This document shows positions 35,871-48,640 of a DNA stretch of 64,000 nucleotides, in pieces; position 1 is the stretch's first letter, and each line of letters begins with the position of its first letter. Below the pieces are notes generated by a model. It searched no databases and was not told the origin of the DNA. It saw only the letters and a list, made by a program, of their open reading frames with translations. Source of the stretch: Macrobrachium rosenbergii (Eukaryota; Arthropoda; Malacostraca; Decapoda; Palaemonidae); the NCBI RefSeq assembly GCF_040412425.1, contig NC_089766.1:48071297-48135296 (forward strand). The letters are read 5' to 3'. The translations under genes and the position numbers were made by a program.

Positions 35871-35874
35871 TTAA
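35871..35874. other. TTAA target-site duplication, left
   Basis: TTAA directly precedes the piggyBac terminus and is matched by TTAA at 39309-39312 on the other side. This is the hallmark target duplication of piggyBac. Confidence 0.9.
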
Positions 35875-38800
35875 CCCTTTCGCTGCGGAGAACGACTTTT
35901 CTCCGCGTCACGCGAGAAATTTTTTGCTAAGCGCAGTGTTGCCAAAGCGCGGAGAAACAACCAAAAGTGCGGAAAAGATTCGAGGGGGAGTCATTGAATG
36001 CAGAGCTGAGGTCTGCACTCCTCACGTATGCAGAGCTGTAGGTCCACATAAATATGCTTTTAAAATGTTTTTCCATTAATAAAACTAATTAAAGTAATAA
36101 TTTGTTTCATTAATCACATTACACATATTTAATATATTTGAAAATACTAACAGTTTTGTAAAACAAACCATTCTCACTATAAATAGTCTCGAGTGTTTAC
36201 GCGCCAATATCAGACACGATAGTCAATTAAGAACCGGTTGTGCCAACAGCAGATGACGTAGCCCAAACGTGATATCCTACAATACATTCATTCTTTAGGT
36301 CCAGCAATCTTCAACTGCCTTTGTAATCATATATATAGTTAGTAAAGATGGGTTAATTTGTGAATTAATCTTAGGGTGAAGACTGACTTACATTATTGTA
36401 AACTTAGTCATGTTTAATGAATTTTTTTTTTATACAAAACTGCAAATCTGTATTAGGCAACTGCATTAGTTGAAGTAATTCAACTGATTATAACATTACT
36501 TCGCAACTCTACACCACCCAGTGCGGAGTTGTTTCTCGGTGATGTGCGGACTTCGCAGCAACCCTGGCTCAGCCTAAGCGCCTCTTTCAGAAGACGCATT
36601 TGGCTTCTAGATACTGCCAACTGTTGCCAATTTTATGAACTACTCACTGGCTTAGACGCTCTTCAATCTTCTCTCGAGTCATTCACTGAATTTGGTAAGT
36701 TTTTGTTATTTTCACGCTGTCATCATGAAATCATGATATATATCCATATTTTACGATAGCAGCATATGTATTTTGCTATATAAATCAATATTATTCATGG
36801 ATTCATCGTCATATAACGCTAGCCAAAGTTCCCTTACCAAAAGTGAAAGTTTTACTTTAGGATCTGAAGGGTTGCCATAACAATTACACAAATATAAACG
36901 TATTTCATCGCGAATGAAGTTCAAAATGCAACAGATAATGGTGTTTCCAGAAACTGATATACATATTTACTCAAGTAAATAAATAATAGTCAAATGACAA
37001 GCACACTTAAAAGAAAAGAAGTTTTGTTTTCCTAACCCAGAGGTTTTGTTTACACATGTCAGCTGTCTTGCAGGCCAGCTGCCTTGGCTGGCTATCGGAC
37101 CCTTCTTTGTTTTTACGATACGAGATCAAATTCGTAGATAAATTCTTGTTTTTCAATAGAATAAACCTTGCATTTAGTAATAAAATCAAATATATGATAT
37201 ACTATTGGCGAAATACTCGAAATTGCAAATTTTTGATTAGTCAGCTGACTTTGTCCCTTTAATTTTTCCCTTTAACTCTGGGCGTAGCCTAATTATTTGT
37301 TCCTTTTCTTTTATAGGTATAAGATGGCCTCTACTTCTCATGCGTTATCTTTGGAGGAAACTGATGACATTTTATTTGGATCCGATTCAGAAATTGGGTC
37401 AGATATAGACGATCCTACACCAAATGATGATGATGATTATGATACCACTGATGAAGATATGGATGAAGACGTTCCAGCAACATGCTCATCAACCACAAAT
37501 TCATTGTACTGGAATAAAATTGATAACCTCATTCAATTAGGTAATGTTTTTGATTACACAGCTTCCCATAAGGTAATTGATTTTGACAACTTAAATCCTT
37601 ATGAGTGTTTCACAAGATTTTTTCCAGAAAAAATTGATGAACACATTGCAAAAGAAACAGTATTTTAAATCAATGATAGCTACAAAACATTCCTTTGCCA
37701 AGAAGATCAAGATACCACCAGTGGTCAGATGTAACTTCTGATGATATAAAAGCTGTTGTTGCTATTTAAATAACTATGGGTATACTTCATAAACCCACAA
37801 TTGAAAGTTACTTTAGTGAAAGTACTTTTTATTCAATACCCCTGGCTTCAGAGAAGTTTTTTCACGGGATAAGTATCAGTTGATTAGATCAGCTATTCAA
37901 TTTATTGATAATAAGATGGAAATGATAGACTAAGACCAGACCAATATTAGATATGGTAAAAGATTTATATGGGAAGTACTACGTAAGCAATAAAGAAATC
38001 ATGATAAAATTTAAAGGTAGGCTATTTTACTAACAATATTTACCATCAAAGCCTTCAACTAAATGGGGAATAAAGGTATGGTCAATAACAGGTGCACATA
38101 CAGGTTACCTGCTTAAATTTAATGTCTATACTGGGAAGAATTCTCCACATCAGCCATCAGAAGGGTACTCATTTTGTTTTGTCTTTGTTACAGGGTTTTG
38201 AAAACAAAGGTCATGTTATTTACATGGACAGTTTTTATAACCGAGTGAATCTTTATGACAAACTTGAGAAAAAAACTTTAGCTTGTGGACCAGTTAGGAT
38301 AAATAGGAAGGGTCTGCCAGCTGCAATGAAACAAATAACTGTGAAAAAGGGAGCTTTACCAGTAACATGGGTGAGAAGTGATGGTCAAATGCTTGCTTGT
38401 TCTTGGCAAGACACAACCAGGGTTAATTTACAGTCTAGTTTTGGGACAGTAGGTACACAAAGTGAAAATTCATTCAAAGAAAGGTGACAGAGAAATTGAC
38501 AAGCCCTGCGTTCATGTAGAATATAAGAAATAGTACATGGGGGGAGTTGATAAGTTTGTTCAACTTTGTTCAACATACCCTTAAAAAAAGTCAGAAATGG
38601 TACCAACCCATCTAGCACTTTATAGTTGAGGCAGCATTAGTAAACTCAAACATATGTTATAATATCCAGAATCCCACTGCCAAGCTTCATCAAAAAAAAA
38701 AAAAAATCAGGGAAAAAATGATTAACACTTTGCTGGAAGGGTATAAGGGGAGTAAAACTCAAAGGAGGGGGTAGGTATTCAAATCCTATGGAATCTAGAC

Positions 38801-39308
38801 AAACTGAAAGGCATTTTCCAGCACAGTATGTTGACAAAAACCACAAACCCCAATGTATTGTATGCTGTCTTGCCAAAGAATTGCTTGAAGAAAGGTAAAG
38901 GAGAATGTAAGGGAAAGCAAACGACCTATTTTTGTGATCAGTGTGTTGAAAAACCACCTCTTTGTATCATTCCTGTTTTGAGACAGTCATACCTTTACAG
39001 TGTACAAAAACCGTTGCCAATGTGGAAAATAAAAGTGTGAGACGTTGATGAATTTGCTAGAGGATTATTGGTGAAATTAATAAAGTCATCTAAGAAAAAG
39101 AATGTGCCATTTTTCTTAATTGTTACCCTTTTATCAAATAATTGAAGTCAGATAATATATCCAAGCAAAAATAGTGCAATTCTTTAAAATACAATGGTTT
39201 TAGAATACAAAAATTGGTTTCAGTAAATTTTAAGCATTTTAAAATTTTTCATTGAAAATGTGCACAAAGCTGTGAAACGTACGTATTTGTAAGTCCGCAA
39301 CGAAAGGG
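35875..39308 (+). mobile_element. piggyBac-family DNA transposon, complete ends
   Basis: The 3434-bp element is bounded by 15-bp terminal inverted repeats, CCCTTTCGCTGCGGA at 35875-35889 and TCCGCAACGAAAGGG at 39294-39308 (one mismatch), and by TTAA on both sides. A subterminal GCGGAGA motif recurs near 35885 and 35950, with a partly inverted counterpart near 36523. The first 1.4 kb is non-coding. The remainder holds a decayed transposase on the plus strand. The ends look recognisable, but mobility would need a transposase supplied from elsewhere. Confidence 0.93.
37324..39045 (+). pseudogene. piggyBac transposase, broken
   Basis: The first ATG of the frame is at 37324, just after a pyrimidine tract ending in AG. 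An acidic N-terminus (SDSEIGSDIDDPTPNDDDDY) leads into the NPYECFTRFFPEKI block and ends at a stop at 37666. The core continues in several frames: KFKGR and STKWGIKVW, then GHVIYMDSFYNRVNLYDKL (catalytic Asp present, about 38211-38265) and MGGVDKFVQL at about 38538-38565. A Cys-rich C-terminal finger (CIVCC..., FCDQCVEKPPLC) lies at 38855-38970. The motif that normally supplies the first Asp reads NKE instead of DE, and the second Asp of the GGVDxxDQ motif reads Val. With these losses and many stops it is dead. Confidence 0.93.
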
Positions 39309-39505
39309 TTAAGTTTCTATTTTCCAAAACCTAGACTCGTTTGTAAATATGTATATTACTTATTGTAAATAAATTAAGGTTAAGGTCACTTTTTTGTATT
39401 GTTCAGCTCCTTCCTCTTTTGTTTGTCACCTCTCGTTAGTCATTTCAGCCCAATTGCTTGTTTGTGCATTGAACCTGTTGATCTCGAAGCAGCGAGATCA
39501 TTACA
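39309..39505. other. piggyBac right flank and target-site duplication
   Basis: TTAA at 39309-39312 closes the piggyBac insertion. The following 190 bp are unassigned and lead into the minisatellite. Confidence 0.7.
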
Positions 39506-42500
39506 GCCAGAGCAGTCACCCAATGCAATGCAACTGCACAATGCTCAGCTGGAGATGCCTGCCAGTGTGAAAAATTTCTTCTGAACTATTTGGCCTAAAA
39601 TCTACTTCAACTGTGAGTGTAATAATCCCACTTGCCAGAGCAGTCACCCAATGCAATGCAACTGCACAATGCTCAGCTGGAGATGCCTGCCAGAGTGAAA
39701 AATTTCTTCTGAACTATTTTGCCTAAAATCTACTTCAACTGTGAGAGTAATAATCCCACTTGCCAGAGCAGTCATCCGATGCAATGCAACTGCACAATGC
39801 TCAGCTGGAGATGCCTGCCAGAGTGAAAATTTCTTCTGAACTATTTGGCCTAAAATCTACTTCAACTGTGAGTGTAATAATCCCACTTGCCAGAGCAGTC
39901 ACCCAATGCAATGCAACTGCACAATGCTCAGCTGGAGATGCCTCCCAGAGTGAAAAATTTCTTCTGAACTATTTGGCCTAAAATCTACTTCAACTGTGAG
40001 TGTAATAATCCCACTTGCCAGAGCAGTCACCCAATGCAATGCAACTGCACAATGCTCAGCTGGAGATGCCTCCCAGAGTGAAAAATTTCTTCTGAACTAT
40101 TTGGCCTAAAATCTACTTCAACTGTGAGTGTAATAATCCCACTTGCCAGAGAGTCACCCAATGCAATGCAACTGCACAATGCTCAGCTGGAGATGCCTGC
40201 CAGAGTGAAAAATTTCTTCTGAACTATTTGGCCTAAAATCTACTTCAACTGTGAGTGTAATAATCCCACTTGCCAGAGCAGTCATCAATGCAATGCAACT
40301 GCACAATGCTCAGCTGGAGATGCCTGCCAGTGTGAAAAATTTCTTCTGAACTATTTGGCCTAAAATCTACTTCAACTGTGAGTGTAATAATCCCACTTGC
40401 CAGAGAGTCACCCAATGCAATGCAACTGCACAATGCTCAGCTGGAGATGCCTGCCACTGTGAAAAATTTCTTCTGAACTATTTGGCCTAAAATCTACTTC
40501 AACTGTGAGTGTAATAATCCCACTTGCCAGAGAGTCACCCAATGCAATGCAACTGCACAATGCTCAGCTGGAGATGCCTGCCAGTGTGAAAATTTCTTCT
40601 GAACTATTTGGCCTAAAATCTACTTCAACTGTGAGTGTAATAATCCCACTTGCCAGAGCAGTCATCCCAATGCAATGCAACTGCACAATGCTGAGCTGGA
40701 GATGCCTGCCAGTGTGAAAATTTCTTCTGAACTATTTGGCCTAAAATCTACTTCAACTGTGAGTGTAATAATCCCACTTGCCAGAGCAGTCACCCAATGC
40801 AATGCAACTGCACAATGCTCAGCTGGAGATGCCTCCCAGTGTGAAAAATTTCTTCTGAACTATTTGGCCTAAAATCTACTTCAACTGTGAGTGTAATAAT
40901 CCCACTTGCCAGAGCAGTCATCCTATGCAATGCAACTGCACAATGCTCAGCTGGAGATGCCTGCCAGTGTGAAAAATTTCTTCTGAACTATTTGGCCTAA
41001 AATCTACTTCAACTGTGAGTGTAATAATCCCACTTGCCAGAGCAGTCACCCAATGCAATGCAACTGCACAATGCTCAGCTGGAGATGCCTGCCAGTGTGA
41101 AAAATTTCTTCTGAACTATTTGGCCTAAAATCTACTTCAACTGTGAGTGTAATAATCCCACTTGCCAGAGCAGTCACCCAATGCAATGCAACTGCACAAT
41201 GCTCAGCTGGAGATGCCTGCCAGTGTGAAAAATTTCTTCTGAACTATTTGGCCTAAAATCTACTTCAACTGTGAGTGTAATAATCCCACTTGCCAGAGCA
41301 GTCACCCAATGCAATGCAACTGCACAATGCTCAGCTGGAGATGCCTGCCAGTGTGAAAAATTTCTTCTGAACTATTTGGCCTAAAATCTACTTCAACTGT
41401 GAGTGTAATAATCCCACTTGCCAGAGCAGTCACCCAATGCAATGCAACTGCACAATGCTCAGCTGGAGATGCCTGCCACTGTGAAAAATTTCTTCTGAAC
41501 TATTTGGCCTAAAATCTACTTCAACTGTGAGTGTAATAATCCCACTTGCCAGAGCAGTCATCCGATGCAATGCAACTGCACAATGCTCAGCTGGAGATGC
41601 CTGCCAGAAAAATTTCTTGAACTATTTGAAAAATTTCTTCTGAACTGAAATTGAACTATTTGGCCTAAAATCTACTTCAACTGTGAGTGTAATAATCCCA
41701 CTTGCCAGAGCAGTCATCCAATGCAATGCAACTGCACAATGCTCAGCTGGAGATGCCTGCCAGTGTGAAAAATTTCTTCTGAACTATTTGGCCTAAAATC
41801 TACTTCAACTGTGAGTGTAATAATCCCACTTGCCAGAGCAGTCATCCTATGCAATGCAACTGCACAATGCTGAGCTGGAGATGCCTGCCAGTGTGAAAAA
41901 TTTCTTCTGAACTATTTGGCCTAAAATCTACTTCAACTGTGAGTGTAATAATCCCACTTGCCAGAGCAGTCATCCAATGCAATGCAACTGCACAATGCTC
42001 AGCTGGAGATGCCTGCCAGTGTGAAAAATTTCTTCTGAACTATTTGGCCTAAAATCTACTTCAACTGTGAGTGTAATAATCCCACTTGCCAGAGCAGTCA
42101 TCCCAATGCAATGCAACTGCACAATGCTGAGCTGGAGATGCCTGCCAGTGTGAAAAATTTCTTCTGAACTATTTGGCCTAAAATCTACTTCAACTGTGTG
42201 TGTAATAATCCCACTTGCCAGAGCAGTCACCCAATGCAATGCAACTGCACAATGCTCAGCTGGAGATGCCTGCCACTGAAAAATTTCTTCTGAACTATTT
42301 GGCCTAAAATCTACTTCAACTGTGAGTGTAATAATCCCACTTGCCAGAGCAGTCATCCTATGCAATGCAACTGCACAATGCTCAGCTGGAGATGCCTGCC
42401 AGTGTGAAAATTTCTTCTGAACTATTTGGCCTAAAATCTACTTTTGGCCTTAAAAGTCACCCAATGCACTACAACTGCACTAACAGCTGGAGATGCCTCA

Positions 42501-45500
42501 TTTTTCTTTTATTTGGCTTTAAAATCTACTTTTGTGAGATAATCCCACTTGCCAGAGCAGTCACCCAATGCAATGCAACTGCACAATGCTCAGCTGGAGA
42601 TGCCTGCCACTGTGAAAAATTTCTTCTGAACTATTTGGCCCCTTCAACTGTGTGAGTAATAATCCCACTTGCCAAGACAATGATGCAACTGAAAAAAGAT
42701 GCCTGCCAGTGTGAAAATTTCTTCTGAACTATTTGGACCTAAAATGTTCAACTGTTTTCTAATCCCCCTCAGACATAGGCCCAAGTCAAAAACAATGCTC
42801 AGCAGAGATGCCTGCCAGTGTGAAAATTTCTTCTATGCTAAAAATTCAACTGTGTGAGTAATAATCCCACTTGAAATGAGCAAGTCACCCAATGCAATGC
42901 AACTGCACAATGCTCAGCTGGAGATGCCTGCCAGTTGAAAATGATACTGAACTGATTTGGTCTAAAATCATCAAGGTAAAATACAAGAGTCAAATGCAAT
43001 GTTTTTGCACAATGCTCAGCTGAGATGCCTGCCAGTGTGAAAATTTCTTCTGAAACTAAAATCTATTGTGAGTAATAATCCCACTTGCCAGAGCAGTCAC
43101 CAATGCAATGCAACTGATTTCAGCTGGAGATCACCATTTGAGATATTGCCTAAAATCTACTTCAACTGTGTGAGTAATAATCCCACTTGCCAGAGCAGTC
43201 ACCCAATGCAATGCAACTGCACAATGCTGCTGGAGATGGTGTGAAAATTTCTTCTGAACTATTTGGCCTAAAATCTACTTCAACTGTGTGAGATGAGCAG
43301 TCACCCAAAACAGACATTGCTGGCTGGAGATCTGAAAATTCTGAGACTATTTTAAATCTACTTCAATATTGTGTAATAATCCCACTTACATCACCCATTG
43401 CAATATACATGCCAGCACATTTCTTCTGAAGTCAACTGTGTGGGTGATAGTTGCAAGACATCACGTTTGCAAACATTACTCATGAGATTTGACTGAAAAT
43501 TTCTTCTGAACTATTTGGTATAAATCTACTTCAACTGAGATAATACCAGAGCAGTCATCCTATGCAATGCAACTGCACAATGCCAGCTGGAGATTGCCAG
43601 TGTGAAAATTTCTTCTGAACTATTTGGTCTAAAATCATCAACTGTGGTAATATGTCAGAGCAGTCATCTATGCAATGCAACTGCACAATGCTCAGCTGGA
43701 GACCCTGCCAGATGAAAAACTTTTTCTGAACCATTTGGCCTAAATCTCTTCAACTGTGAGTCCAAAATCCCACTTTTTCAGAGCAGTCACCCAAGAGCAA
43801 CTGCACAATGCTCAGCAGTCCTTCTGTGAAAAATTTCTTCTGAACTATTTACTAAAATTCTACCAACATAACTTTTCCCCATGCAATAGCACAACAGCTG
43901 GAGATCCCTGCCAGTTGAAAACTTTTTCAACTAACAACTGTGAGTGTTTTCCCATTTTTGCAGTTATTTGCAATGCAATCTTGCTTTGCCTGCCAGTGTT
44001 TTTCTGATATTTTGATTCTTCAACTGTGATGGCTTTTCAGAGCATCGATCAATGCAACTCACAATCTGGAGATGTATTGAAAAATTTCTTTGTTTTGGCC
44101 TAAAATCTACTTCAACTGGTTGTGACTAAATTAGCAGTCACCCAATGCAATGCAACTTACAATGCTCAGCTGAGATGCCTGCCAGTTTGAAAAATGTTTT
44201 GTTATTATTCCATTTCAACTGTGAGTGATTAATCCCCACTTATCAAGCAGTCATCCAATGCAATGCAACTGCACAATGCTGATTTTGAGATGCCTCCCAG
44301 TGTGAAAAATTTCTTCTGAACTATTTGGCTAAAATCTACTAAAACTGTGAGTGACCAGTTGCCAGAGCAGTCATCCTATGCAATGCAACTGCACAATGCT
44401 GAGCTGGAGATGCCTCCCAGTGTGAAAAATTTCTTCTGAACTATTTGGCCTTCTAGGCCGAGAGTAATAATCCCAGCCAGAGCAGTCATTTTTGCAACTG
44501 GTGGCCTGAGCTGGAAATGCCTGCCAGTGAAAAAATTTCTTCTTGGGTGCAAGGTAATAATCCTCAACCTGACCAGTTTGATTCAGTCAAATGCAATGCA
44601 AGATGCTCAGCTGGAGATGCCTGCCAGTGAAAAATTTCTTCTGAACTATTTGGCCTAAAATCTACTTCAACTGTGGAGTAATAATTTGCCAGAGCAGTCA
44701 CCCAATGCAATGCAACTGACAATTTGAGCTGGAGATGCCTGCCAGTGTGAAAGATTTCTTTTTAACTATTTGGCCTAAAATCTACTAAATGTTTATCTGC
44801 CAGAGCAGTCCCATTTGCAATCAACTGCACAATGCTCAGCTGGAGATGCCTGCCAGTGTGAAAAATTTCTTCTGAACTATGGGGCTAAAATTTTAGAGTA
44901 ATAAGCTCATTTGCAATGCAACTGCACAATGCTGAGCTGGAGATGCCTGCCAGTGTGAAAAATTTCTTCTGAACTATTTGGCTAAAATCTACTAAAACTG
45001 TTGTAATAATCCCACTTGCCAGAGCATGTTTTGCAACTGCTGCTCAGCTGGAGATGCCTGCCAGTGTGAAAAATTTCTTCTGAACTATTTGGCCTAAAAT
45101 CTACTAAAACTGTGAGAGTAATAATCCCACTTGCCAGAGCAGTCACCTATGCAATGCAACTGCACAATGCTCAGCTGGAGATGCTGCCAGTGTAAAAACT
45201 GAACTATTTAGCTAAAATCATAAAACTGTTGTAATAATCCCACTTGCCAGAGCAGTTGCAATGCAACTGGAAATGCTCAGCTGGAGATGGCCAGGGATGA
45301 AATGAACTATTTTTTAAAATCTACTTCAACTGTGAGTGTAGTTCCCACTTTTGAGCAGTGTTCTATGCAATGCAACAGCTGAGCTGGAGAACCTCCCAGT
45401 GTGAAAAATTTAGCCCCTTCTGAACTATTTGCCTAAAATCTGATTCCTGTGAGGTTAATTTTTGCCAGAGCAGTCACCCAATGCAATGCAACTGCACAAT

Positions 45501-45690
45501 GCTGAGCTGGAGATGCCTCCCAGTGTGAAAAATTTCATCTTGAACTATTTGGCCTAAAATCTACTAAAACTGTTCAGTGTATTAATCCCACTTGCCAGAG
45601 CAGTCATCCCATGCAATGCAACTTCTCAATGCTGAGCTGGAGATGCCTGCCAGTGGAATATTCTTTACTATTTGGCCTAAAATTTAACTA
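39506..45690 (+). repeat. Minisatellite array, ~127-bp unit
   Basis: The unit runs from GCCAGAGCAGTCACCCAATG through 'caactgcacaatgctcagct', 'ggagatgcctgccagtgtga', 'aatttcttctgaactatttg', 'gcctaaaatctacttcaact' and 'gtgagtgtaataatcccact'. Spacing of the GGAGATG anchor is 127-128 bp (39551, 39679, 39807, 39934, 40062). About 23 very similar units fill 39506-42425. From about 42430 to 45690 the units remain recognisable but carry many small deletions and insertions. The unit length is not a multiple of three, so the open frames within it on both strands (for example 41970-42365 minus) are repeat artefacts. Confidence 0.97.
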
Positions 45691-47470
45691 CCCTTTCATT
45701 TTACATTTTTTTCTTCAAAAGCTGTTCGACCATTCTCCTTGAGAATGTCTTCCTTCAATCCTCCTCTTACAGGTGGTTCATTGACCCATGAGCCAGGCTG
45801 ACATATTCCTAGTCTGAAAACCTTCAGCAAGACCTGTATGCAAATGTGGCAATTTACAATGAAATGGCAAGTCACATGCCAACTAATTTTAAAGTAGCAT
45901 GTAACTGAAAATGGTGAAAAGATGTGTCATCAAATGCGTCTGGAAAATCCAGATTAAAACGAGTGTTTTTGCAAATCACAATGAAATCTGAAACAGTATT
46001 GGGATGTAATTGATGATTCAGTATACGTTAACCTTTTATTTTACGCATGAATATTTCGATGAAGCAAAACAACATTGAAGTATACCTGATTAAATTTAGA
46101 ATCTATTGTCAATGCATATATATTGACATTATATCTGGTTCCAGGTCCCATGGTCCCAAACATTACCCATGCTTTGACTACCACTCTGGTATAAATTTGA
46201 AGATATCCAGGAAAAAGCTATACAGCTAATAGGATGCCAACGTTGGTCCTCTGGGGCATCCCCTATGTTCTGGCGGAGGACATTTGCAGATTAATAAATC
46301 TCTCTCCAAAATCCCTCTACCTAACCCTATGGGCTACTACTAATTGCAGCAGTAATCCCCATCCGCTTATAGCACACCTTGGCGGAACCCTGATCAACAG
46401 GTTATTTTGGCTTTTTCCAGACTCAGATCCTTCATGATGGAAGAACAAGAGTATTCAATTTTGGTTGTTTTGGGACTCGGTTGGACTAATTAAGTCCCGT
46501 TTATTTAAGTGGCCAACATCAATTTTGTTATTACATCAATTGATTATGGCCATCGACTGAGAGTGAGGATTTTAGGGATGACCAGTTTGGCTCTGAGGCA
46601 GGTAAATGTAAGAATTCATTTTCTCTTACTTTGGCTCTCCTAGGTAGGTCTTGGGTGGCCTTCATCCTTTCAGGGCATTCTCTGACCAGTTTGATTCTCA
46701 AACCCGGAAGGTGTGGGCCTCTGGCATTCAGGTCTGACCAGGCGTTCTTGGAAGGTGAAGTCCTTGATGAAGACGAAGATTTTACCTAATTATGTTTATG
46801 TCAAAACCCATCAGAAAACCCCATCCATGCCTCATTTGCCCCCGGTTGAGATGGCGTCGTTGGAAGGTGCCTAGGCAACCTGACCCTTGCCATGACTTCC
46901 TCCCAGAAGGCTCGCCGTTCCGCCCCCTTCTAAGGGGTCGAGATCAAAGACAAGTAGGTCTAAGAAACCTGACTTTGACCCTGAAGCGGAATTGTAGAGG
47001 GGCCGGGATGAAGGCTATTTTTAATATTATTATTATTACTGATGAAAAAGGTCTCTGAACAAGTCAATTCTCAGTTCGGTTGTTGATTCCTGTGGCGAGA
47101 TCTTGCCTCGAGCCTTGAGGCTTCGCCTACCTGTTCAGAATTGGAGCGCCCAATCCCAGTTCTCAACTCTGGCGGAGAGACTTAAAAAGTTTTTACTAGT
47201 TTAGTTTTCAAGCTGGAGCGCTCTCCTTGATACTCGGACTAGTTAGTTCTTACAGGTGGTTCATTGCCAGCAACAATGGTTACCCTCAGCAACCCAAGAT
47301 TCATGTAGGTCAAAGCTGCCAGCTCGAGGTGAGGATCATTGTCTGGCATCCAGACTGGCGATGTGTGCGCTCTCTATTTGGATTAATTGATGATTCCCTT
47401 CGTTAACCTTTTATTTTAACCATCGAAGGTTTGGCAACCGAAGGCCCTGATTGGAAGACTATTGTCAAGT
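45691..47470. other. Array right flank and presumed 5' region of the DIRS-like element
   Basis: The first bases (45695-45750, with 'cattttacattttttt' and 'cttcaaaagctgttcgacc') match the sequence after the single unit at 50641-50700. Two short blocks recur in direct orientation: CTTACAGGTGGTTCATTG at 45768 and about 47248, and 'gttaaccttttatttta' at about 46028 and 47402. These could be parts of split terminal repeats of the DIRS-like element. Frame-broken text at about 46850-46985 may be the N-terminus of its gag. The rest is unidentified. Confidence 0.4.
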
Positions 47471-48640
47471 TCTTATATTGACGGATCTTGTTTTTCCCAT
47501 CAAGCCTCGTCTACGCTGGTCTATCGTTGGAGGAAGCCCTGGTAAGGGAAGATAAGGTTCCCAAGGAGACGGTGATCTTCCCCAGGGACCAAGCGCAGTC
47601 GGCATGGGTTAGAATTCTCTCTGACTGGGAGTGCGCAAATACGAAATTGACTCCACACAAAGGGCGGTTCACGATGTTCGTGGTCAATGAGGATGTTCCC
47701 ACTCCTTGTACCTCCAAAATCGCTGAGTTAACTCTTCAGGCCGGAACAGAGGAGAAGCCGATGCCACAGCTTCGTGAGACGGAACCTACATCTCTTCTCT
47801 TTCCGGGAGACTTAGATTGCTGGGTTGGGGCTCTGGAAACTTTCACTGTGGGTAAGCTGGATCCGGAGTGTGCTTCGAATCTGTTTAGTGAGCAGTTACC
47901 CAGGATTCCAGAGTCTCTGATCAAAGCAGAGTATGAGGCTAGGTGCTGTCTCGGCAGATCCATCAACTCCGTCACCTCGGCGGAGTTGACATCTGCCGTG
48001 TATAAGGACGAACCTCTGTTCAGGATCCTGACTAAGTCACTTCTGGCCATGTTCCAGAGTGATTTATGATTTTGTGGTGGCAAGAAGGAAATGCCGGAAA
48101 TTTGTACTGGCCGACGCTACCATCCGTCATGAGCCGAACAAGCTCATCAAATCTTCTGTCTGGGGTACCAACCTTTTTCCTGAAGACATGGTTAACTCGG
48201 TCATCAGTGAGGCCTCAAGGGCCAATCAAAATCTCAGAATTCGTTGGGGACTTCCTTTCAAGAGGATGTCTTCAGAGTTTTCGGGCCCTCAACCTAAAGG
48301 CAGGAAAAGAACAAGAAGGTTCCACCCTTACAAGGCACCCCAGACCCAGACAATTGTCCAGGCAGTTCCAGTAACCCAGATTTCTCAGCCTTCCACCTCC
48401 AAGGGACATCCTTAATATGTTTTGCTGAACCAGCCAGCTCACCACCCTGCTGGTTCAGCAACTTATGTTTCCTCTCCAGCCTTCAACCCTGCTTATGAGT
48501 CTCAGGGGTCCTTTCAAAGCTACCGCCAATCTAGGGGCATTAGAGGTCGAGGAGGTTTTCGATCCAGACCTGGTCCCAGACTCCAGTCTAAAGGCAGAGG
48601 CTCAAGAGGAGGCAGGGATAATAAGCCCTCTAACAAATGA
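47471..48640 (+). pseudogene. gag-like ORF of a DIRS-like retroelement, broken
   Basis: A long frame covers 47488-48069 (about 190 codons: SLEEALVREDKVPKE, AELTLQAG, RIPESLIKAEYEARCC). A frameshift near 48060 moves it to the frame holding ADATIRHEPNKLIKSSVWG, FPEDMVNSVISEASRANQNL and the basic PQPKGRKRTRR. An in-frame stop at 48413 precedes an Arg/Gly-rich C-terminus (SRGIRGRGGFRSRPGPR) ending at 48640. Gag of DIRS elements packages the RNA template. The RHEPNK and SEASRxNQ motifs are ones I associate with DIRS gag. The true start was not determined. It overlaps the pol frame that follows. Confidence 0.75.

Noticed and set aside
40245..42365. Open frames of up to 131 codons on the minus strand in the array
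   Set aside because: They are translations of the tandem unit, whose length is not a multiple of three, and they repeat the same peptide (TVEVDFRPNSSEEIF).
39506..45690. CRISPR-like array
   Set aside because: The whole 127-bp period is repeated, with no unique spacers, and the context is eukaryotic. It is a minisatellite.
47511..48083. Minus-strand frames opposite the DIRS gag
   Set aside because: They are shadows of the plus-strand gag frame, which has recognisable motifs.
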